From an uncultured Butyricicoccus sp. (lineage in GTDB: Bacteria > Bacillota > Clostridia > Oscillospirales > Butyricicoccaceae): 9,166 nt of DNA. Location: contig CAUEJN010000039.1 in the NCBI GenBank assembly GCA_959018045.1, positions 1 to 9,166 of the forward strand. The letters are read 5' to 3'. Each line of letters starts with the position of its first letter. The stretch's first letter is position 1. A program made the position numbers and the translations under genes. This document shows, in pieces, positions 5,646 to 9,166 of this stretch. Under the pieces are notes generated by a model, which was not told where the DNA came from, searched no databases, and saw nothing but the letters and a program-made list of their open reading frames with translations.

Positions 5646-6110
5646 ATGAAATCCATACATAAACGCATGATGCTGATGTTCGCGGTGTCGCTCATTTGTG
5701 CAGCGGTGACCGCAAATCTGACACAAAACAGCCGCTCGGCCATCCATCGGGTAGAACAATACGCGCCCGAGGTGGTATCCGGCATTGTATATGATGATTG
5801 GCTGGTTGAGACGCATGGCGGTTTTCACGGGGATGGCGATACGCTCATCCGCTTTGACGTGACCGATCCGTCGGTATTTGATGACTTTTGCGCGCCGCCG
5901 TTTGAATCTACCATCGAAATCCCTACGGAAAACGAAATGACCGTGCAGAATCTGGTTCTGTTCTCGACCGATGCAGAGATTCCCGACCCGGAAACTGCCT
6001 ATTGGATGCTCGACGCGCACGGCCCGGCGAGTATGCCGTGGGCAAATCTTTCCATCGGGCTGTATTATCCCGAGGAACAGACGTTTTACTGGTACGAAAG
6101 TGATACATAA
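5646..6110 (+). CDS. Hypothetical membrane-anchored or secreted protein
   Basis: The 154-residue protein begins with a basic start (MKSIHKR) and a hydrophobic stretch (about 8-24), read as a signal peptide or membrane anchor. VTANLTQ offers a possible cleavage site, and there is no lipobox. The outer part is acidic, with DDWLVETHGGFHGDGDTLIRF (about 50-70) and a C-terminus IGLYYPEEQTFYWYESDT. I do not recognise the family; the GGFHGDG segment is the best handle for a search. AGGAGGG at 5631-5637 and the ATG at 5646 give a strong start. It stands alone, with its own promoter and terminator, divergent from the tsaE operon. It lies just before a sigma factor gene, but a terminator separates them, so a link is not shown. 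Confidence 0.8.
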   Translation: MKSIHKRMMLMFAVSLICAAVTANLTQNSRSAIHRVEQYAPEVVSGIVYDDWLVETHGGFHGDGDTLIRFDVTDPSVFDDFCAPPFESTIEIPTENEMTVQNLVLFSTDAEIPDPETAYWMLDAHGPASMPWANLSIGLYYPEEQTFYWYESDT

Positions 6111-6113
6111 GAG

Positions 6114-6138
6114 AAAGACCGCCGAACGGCGGTCTTTT
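6114..6138 (+). terminator. Rho-independent terminator after the small hypothetical gene
   Basis: AAAGACCGCC (6114-6123), loop GAAC, GGCGGTCTTT (6128-6137) forms a perfect 10-bp stem starting four bases after the stop codon. A T follows, then GTTGTC. The A run on the left and T run on the right would let it act on both strands. Confidence 0.85.
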
Positions 6139-6214
6139 GTTGTCTGAAATTTTTTTGTTTTGCGGGAATGTGCGCCCGTTTTGATGTGTCTAATAGGCAG
6201 AAAGGGGGAAGGGT

Positions 6215-6697
6215 ATGGAAAATCAAGCCGAACTGACACGGATGATGCAGACCTACGGCACCCAGCTTCTGCGCCTGTGCACACTGTATCTCAAAGACCG
6301 CATGTTAGCCGAGGATGCCGTGCAGGAGACCTTTGTCCGGGCTTGGCGTGCCGATTTTCGTCAGGAATGCAGTGAAAAGACCTTTTTAACGCGCATCGCC
6401 ATCAATATCTGTAAAAATTACCTGCGTACGCCCTGGCACACCCGGCGAGCTTCAGCCGAACTGCTCGACCAGCTCACAACACAGATTCCAGACGTCGATG
6501 ACACGCTCTTGCGGGCAGTGCTGTCCCTGTCGCAGGCGCACCGCGCGGTGATTTTGCTCTACTATTATCAGGGATTTTCGGTAAATGAGATCGCGGAGAT
6601 CCTGTCCATCCCGTCCGCGACCATCAGCACCCGGTTATTCCGAGCACGGGAAAAACTGCGGTCGATGTTAAAGGAGTGGTATTATGACGAACCATGA
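6215..6697 (+). CDS. ECF-type RNA polymerase sigma factor (sigma-70 family)
   Basis: This 160-residue ECF sigma factor has region 2 at about residues 8-75, with LAEDAVQETFVRAWR (31-45) and EKTFLTRIAINICKNYL. Region 4 is at about 102-152, with GFSVNEIAEILSIPSATISTRL as the helix-turn-helix and FRAREKLRSML after it. It is clearly distinct from the sigma factor at 77-616, so it is not a recent duplicate. AAAGGGGGAAGGG at 6201-6213 precedes the ATG at 6215. The 76 bases between the upstream terminator and the start hold GGGAAT (6164-6169) and GTCTAAT (6188-6194). These could be an autoregulated ECF promoter, but the match is poor. The end overlaps the anti-sigma-like gene by 14 bases. The target genes are unknown. 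Confidence 0.95.
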   Translation: MENQAELTRMMQTYGTQLLRLCTLYLKDRMLAEDAVQETFVRAWRADFRQECSEKTFLTRIAINICKNYLRTPWHTRRASAELLDQLTTQIPDVDDTLLRAVLSLSQAHRAVILLYYYQGFSVNEIAEILSIPSATISTRLFRAREKLRSMLKEWYYDEP

Positions 6698-8021
6698 GAA
6701 AATGAGCGAGCAGTTAGACCGAATCATGGAATCGGTCGTATTTGAACCCCGCATGGAACAGTCGGTACGCCAGCGACTGCACGAGCGCCGTGCGCCCCGC
6801 CGTCTAACCCGCCGCGCCGTGATCGCTATGGGCTTATGCGCTGTGCTTGTGCTGTCTGCCGGTGCAATCGGGCTGTCGGTAGTCGATCAAATGCGCAGCC
6901 ATGCCGGGTCGTTTGCCCCAGCCATCCAGTCCCCGACCGCAGCCGTACAGGAGCGTGACGGCATTGAGGTTTCGGTCGTCGGCGCGTACAGCGACTCCTA
7001 CGGCGCGACGGTATATGTTGCCGTGCGCGATACGCAGGGCAAAAACCGTCTGAACGCGGACAGTCATCTGCGCTCTTGGAATCTGGATGCCGAGAGCGAT
7101 ACGAAGCTGAGCCGTGCCGGCGTGCTCGACCTGAACAATCTGGTTTCTTACGATGACCAGACGCAGACCGCTATCTTTTGCCTGCGCGGCAGCGGCTTAC
7201 AGATGAGCGGCGCGCAGCCGGGTTCGCAGCACACCTACACGCTGACCTTGGGTACCATCCTGCCCAAAGCGCACGAACTGACCTTCACCCTGCCCCAAAG
7301 CACCGCATCCGAAACCATCACCCAGACCGAGACCATAGACCAGCCGCTCGACCTCAGCCTGTCGCGGACGGATGAGCCGGCTGAGGTTCCGCAGGCGGTC
7401 ATGCCCGAACCCGTCGCGGAGGGTGTCACGGTCACGGCAGCCGGTCGGCTGGGCGACGACTACCATGTGCGTCTGGCACTTTCGGACTGCACGGCCGGCA
7501 AGCTGAGCGGCAACATTTCCACCGATTCACCGCTCGCGCACCCGGATTCTTACGTATCCAACATTATTTTTGACGATGGTCATGCCATAGACTACATTCT
7601 GCACGGCACACGCATTCCCGATGCCTCGGCCACCGATGACCTGTCCTTCTGTCTGACCTACTACACCGAGCCGGTCTTGTATGGCGACTGGACGATACCG
7701 GTCACCTTCACGGTCAGTGAGCAGCTTCCGCTGCAAATTCCGGCAGGCTGCAAGCTGGCCAGCGCGGAACTGACTGCGTTCCATGTCCTTCTCACCGTTC
7801 CGGAAGATCAGACCTACGCCTACGGCGGTACGACGGTCAGCATCCGGTATCAAAACGGTGAAGTTATCACTTGCAGCGGTAACGGCTGGAGTCTGACCGA
7901 TCCAGCCGCAGATGGGCAAACACAGTATTTTATGGAGTGGTCGACCGATGAACCGGTCGAGCTGGCACAGGTTGCATCGGTGACGGCTGGTGATTTTGTG
8001 CTGACTCCGGTACAGGAATAA
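6684..8021 (+). CDS. Membrane-anchored anti-sigma-like protein with large extracytoplasmic domain (DUF4179-like)
   Basis: The 445-residue protein is encoded directly after and overlapping an ECF sigma gene, which makes it the likely anti-sigma partner. Residues 1-44 are cytoplasmic and end in a very basic stretch (RRAPRRLTRR). One transmembrane helix follows at 45-67. The remaining about 378 residues are outside the cell and beta-rich, with no cysteine cluster. QERDGIEVSVVGAYSDSYGATVYVAVRDT resembles the start of DUF4179 domains (NGI-x-V...DG/S-x-VYV), which occur with clostridial ECF sigmas; this is recalled and tentative. Two repeated-looking modules are suggested by VAVRDTQGKNRLNADSHL near 110-130 and RLALSDCTAGKLSGNISTDS near 260. 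AAAGGAG (6670-6676) seven bases before the ATG at 6684 fixes the start. A terminator begins three bases after the stop. The outer domain is far larger than that of the first anti-sigma, implying a different signal. Confidence 0.87.
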   Translation: MTNHEKMSEQLDRIMESVVFEPRMEQSVRQRLHERRAPRRLTRRAVIAMGLCAVLVLSAGAIGLSVVDQMRSHAGSFAPAIQSPTAAVQERDGIEVSVVGAYSDSYGATVYVAVRDTQGKNRLNADSHLRSWNLDAESDTKLSRAGVLDLNNLVSYDDQTQTAIFCLRGSGLQMSGAQPGSQHTYTLTLGTILPKAHELTFTLPQSTASETITQTETIDQPLDLSLSRTDEPAEVPQAVMPEPVAEGVTVTAAGRLGDDYHVRLALSDCTAGKLSGNISTDSPLAHPDSYVSNIIFDDGHAIDYILHGTRIPDASATDDLSFCLTYYTEPVLYGDWTIPVTFTVSEQLPLQIPAGCKLASAELTAFHVLLTVPEDQTYAYGGTTVSIRYQNGEVITCSGNGWSLTDPAADGQTQYFMEWSTDEPVELAQVASVTAGDFVLTPVQE

Positions 8022-8023
8022 TA

Positions 8024-8056
8024 AAAAAGGACTGCAAATGCAGTCCTTTTTCTTTT
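8024..8056. terminator. Bidirectional rho-independent terminator
   Basis: AAAAAGGACTGC (8024-8035), loop AAAT, GCAGTCCTTTTT (8040-8051) forms a perfect 12-bp stem with T-rich tails on both strands. It closes the sigma/anti-sigma operon on the plus strand. On the minus strand it lies directly after the TAA (8057-8055) of a small open frame, which supports a transcribed convergent gene. Confidence 0.9.
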
Positions 8057-8264
8057 AAAAATCCGACCAAGGCCATAAAACCTGACTTGTATACTTTTCG
8101 TAAGTAGTGTTGTTTTGATTGAGATAAAGGACGTTCCGACCAGAAGGTTCCACGGTCTTGTTATAGAATTCGTTGGACACTTCATACACAATCCGTCCGC
8201 CGCCATTCATCCAGCAGATGATATAGAGGAGATCGGACGCTGGTCCATCCGGAGGATGCAACAA
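8055..8264 (-). CDS. Possible small protein or decayed gene
   Basis: From a TTG at 8264 this frame gives 69 residues, running through DLLYIICWMNGGGRIVYEV and ending in QVLWPWSDF. Its composition looks like real protein, and its stop abuts a bidirectional terminator. The region is AT-richer than its neighbours. The frame is open without a stop back to 8327 and reads KRRREIHEKIKDFLLHPPDG before the TTG. A consensus AAAAGGAG (8303-8296) stands seven bases before an in-frame ATA (8288-8286), not before ATG, GTG or TTG. So either a rare ATA start gives 77 residues, the TTG at 8264 (AAAGGA four bases upstream) is used, or an ATG was lost and this is a pseudogene. No function is recognised. The shadow frame at 8182-8598 is not coding. 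Confidence 0.4.
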   Translation of the reverse strand: MLHPPDGPASDLLYIICWMNGGGRIVYEVSNEFYNKTVEPSGRNVLYLNQNNTTYEKYTSQVLWPWSDF

Positions 8265-8390
8265 AAAATCCTTTATTTTTTCGTGTATTTCCCGTCTCCT
8301 TTTGTACTTTCCATTTGTCCTGTGCGGTTATATATGATATCATAAAGTTAGAAAGAGGATGGAAAATAAAGCCGTCAGGAGGTGAGCGCA

Positions 8391-8909
8391 ATGCGTTTAT
8401 GGCCCGATTACATTGCCTCCCGCCGAACCGCGCTGACTGTACTGCTGTTTTGCACGCTGTTTTTGGTCGTTCTGACCGGCGCCTATGCGCAGCGTCCGCC
8501 CGCCGCCGTCCCCACTCCGCCCTACATTTCGCCCGGAGAGCAGGCGATTGTCTTGCAGGAAGAAGATGGGGTTCGGATTTTGCTGCTTTACGATCCAATT
8601 TCGCAGGGATTTCGCTGCGCGGTCTCGCTGTCGAGCGATCCGGCGCAGGTTTTATACAGTCCGTCGGTGCACTTCAACATCACCCCCGGTCATCCGCTCA
8701 CCATTCGCTATCCCGATGCCGAGCAGGAGGAAGATTTACAGGAAGATGTACCGGCTGTGGACACCGAAGAGTCTCTGCTCCCGGTCGAGGTCTGCATTAC
8801 GCCGCGGGTGTTGACCACCAGCCGCACGTCGCAGTATACGAGCGAGTCGTTTGTGCAGGAATGGCATGTGCGCTGGAAGGAATTGGAGGATGGAGTCGTT
8901 TGGGCGTGA
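8391..8909 (+). CDS. Hypothetical membrane-anchored protein
   Basis: The 172-residue protein has a short cytoplasmic start (MRLWPDYIASRR), one transmembrane helix or uncleaved signal (about 15-33), and a proline-rich linker (QRPPAAVPTPPYISPG). An external domain follows: EQAIVLQEEDGVRILLLYDP, CAVSLSSDPAQVLYSPSVHF, and a patch of acidic residues (EQEEDLQEDVPAVDTEE). I do not recognise a family. The ATG at 8391 has AGGAGGT at 8377-8383, seven bases upstream; the in-frame GTG at 8382 lies inside that site and is not the start. It follows the 8265-8376 AT-rich spacer, divergent from the small minus-strand frame, and has its own terminator. Its resemblance to the protein at 5646-6110 is only in layout (anchor plus small outer domain). 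Confidence 0.8.
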   Translation: MRLWPDYIASRRTALTVLLFCTLFLVVLTGAYAQRPPAAVPTPPYISPGEQAIVLQEEDGVRILLLYDPISQGFRCAVSLSSDPAQVLYSPSVHFNITPGHPLTIRYPDAEQEEDLQEDVPAVDTEESLLPVEVCITPRVLTTSRTSQYTSESFVQEWHVRWKELEDGVVWA

Positions 8910-8924
8910 AGATTCAGGTTTTTT

Positions 8925-8954
8925 GAGAGAGGCTGCGGGTGCGGTCTCTCTTTT
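8925..8954 (+). terminator. Rho-independent terminator of the 8391-8909 gene
   Basis: GAGAGA (8925-8930) pairs with TCTCTC (8945-8950) around a G-rich 14-base loop, followed by TTTTGTTTT. It starts 16 bases after the stop. The stem is short, so it is a moderate terminator, backed by a second one at 8980. Confidence 0.6.
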
Positions 8955-8979
8955 GTTTTGGAGTGGGGCGGGAAAAAGA

Positions 8980-9010
8980 AAAAGACCCGAGCCTTGCGGT
9001 CGGGTCTTTT
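8980..9010. terminator. Bidirectional terminator-like hairpin ahead of repeat copy D
   Basis: AAAAGACCCGA (8980-8990) pairs with TCGGGTCTTTT (9000-9010) over 11 bp, with loop GCCTTGCGG. The A-rich left flank and T run on the right let it work either way. It holds the same place relative to copy D as the hairpin at 1529-1560 holds relative to copy C. Confidence 0.75.
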
Positions 9011-9011
9011 G

Positions 9012-9070
9012 AGCGCGTTTGACGCGCTGGGAGAATTTCGCTCGCTGCGGCGAGCGATTATTTTTTGTTT
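9012..9070 (+). repeat. Two-hairpin module preceding copy D
   Basis: AGCGCGT/ACGCGCT (9012-9028) is followed by ATTT and CGCTCGC-TGCG-GCGAGCG (9039-9056), then ATTATTTTTTG. Order, TGCG loop and T-rich tail match the module at 1564-1624, although the stem bases differ. It looks like part of one composite repeat that starts at the hairpin at 8980. Confidence 0.65.
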
Positions 9071-9074
9071 TTGG

Positions 9075-9166
9075 TTGAAACCCGGGTCGGACACCGGGTT
9101 TCAAGAGGGGATTTCGCATCCTGCGGGATGCGACTCAGGGCGCTGCCCTGAGAACCCGCAGCCTTT
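9075..9166 (+). repeat. Multi-hairpin intergenic repeat, copy D (runs off the window)
   Basis: TTGAAACCCGG/CCGGGTTTCAA (9075-9104, loop GTCGGACA) is followed by CGCATCC-TGCG-GGATGCG (9115-9132), CTCAGGGC-GCT-GCCCTGAG (9134-9152) and AACCCGCAGCCTTT to the window end. It is the inverted copy of 1420-1512, with loops conserved and stems covarying. Copy A continues past this point into a GGCCTTT/AAAGGCC hairpin, so copy D is probably truncated by the window edge. Confidence 0.85.

Noticed and set aside
6164..6194. ECF promoter GGGAAT ... GTCTAAT before the second sigma gene
   Set aside because: The -35-like box is poor and the 18-base spacing is uncertain; it is kept only as a hypothesis.
8055..8390. 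Riboswitch or other structured leader in the AT-rich spacer
   Set aside because: No known riboswitch core was recognised, and the minus-strand frame and terminator account for most of the stretch.
8182..8598. 138-codon minus-strand frame across the 8265-8390 spacer
   Set aside because: It overlaps the start and signal segment of the plus-strand gene at 8391 and has low-complexity arginine/serine-rich content typical of a shadow.

Overview
The window looks like chromosomal DNA from a GC-rich, anaerobic-type Bacillota, probably a gut clostridium of the Oscillospirales/Butyricicoccus-Agathobaculum kind. This is inferred from strong AGGAGG-type ribosome binding sites, sigma-A-like promoters, ECF sigma/anti-sigma pairs with DUF4367/DUF4179-like sensors, a TIGR01212 radical SAM gene, and a tsaE-tsaB and rpiB-upp gene set. 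No genus can be fixed from the sequence alone. There is no transposase, phage gene, tRNA, rRNA or CRISPR array.

Layout: (1) 77-1379 (+) is a two-gene module, an ECF sigma factor followed by an overlapping membrane-anchored anti-sigma-like protein. (2) 1380-1763 has no gene and is packed with perfect hairpins: an inverted multi-hairpin repeat, a terminator pair, and a second diverged repeat. (3) 1764-3163 (-) holds a lipoprotein gene coupled by an ATGA overlap to a TIGR01212 radical SAM protein. (4) 3253-5489 (-) is a tight operon tsaE-tsaB-rpiB-upp, starting at a near-consensus promoter and ending at a clear terminator. It joins t6A tRNA modification, pentose phosphate isomerisation and uracil salvage. 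(5) 5646-6110 (+) is a divergent small secreted or membrane-anchored hypothetical protein with its own terminator. (6) 6215-8021 (+) is a second ECF sigma/anti-sigma module, with a much larger extracytoplasmic domain. (7) 8055-8288 (-) holds a possible small gene or gene remnant, convergent on a bidirectional terminator. (8) 8391-8909 (+) is a second membrane-anchored hypothetical protein. (9) 8910-9166 has no gene and repeats the hairpin-array architecture seen in region 2, running off the window edge.

The most unusual feature is the intergenic hairpin family. The copy at 1420-1512 and the inverted copy at 9075-9166 share loops and order, but differ by five compensated base-pair changes in two stems; 10 of about 12 substitutions are paired. 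A third, more diverged copy at 1627-1735 keeps the same plan. All three neighbour terminator-like hairpins. This looks like a dispersed, structure-conserved repeat (REP/BIME-like, or a family of structured 3' ends). Its distribution and function cannot be judged from one window.

Functionally, the two sigma/anti-sigma modules suggest envelope or environmental signal sensing. The central minus-strand block is housekeeping metabolism and translation fidelity.
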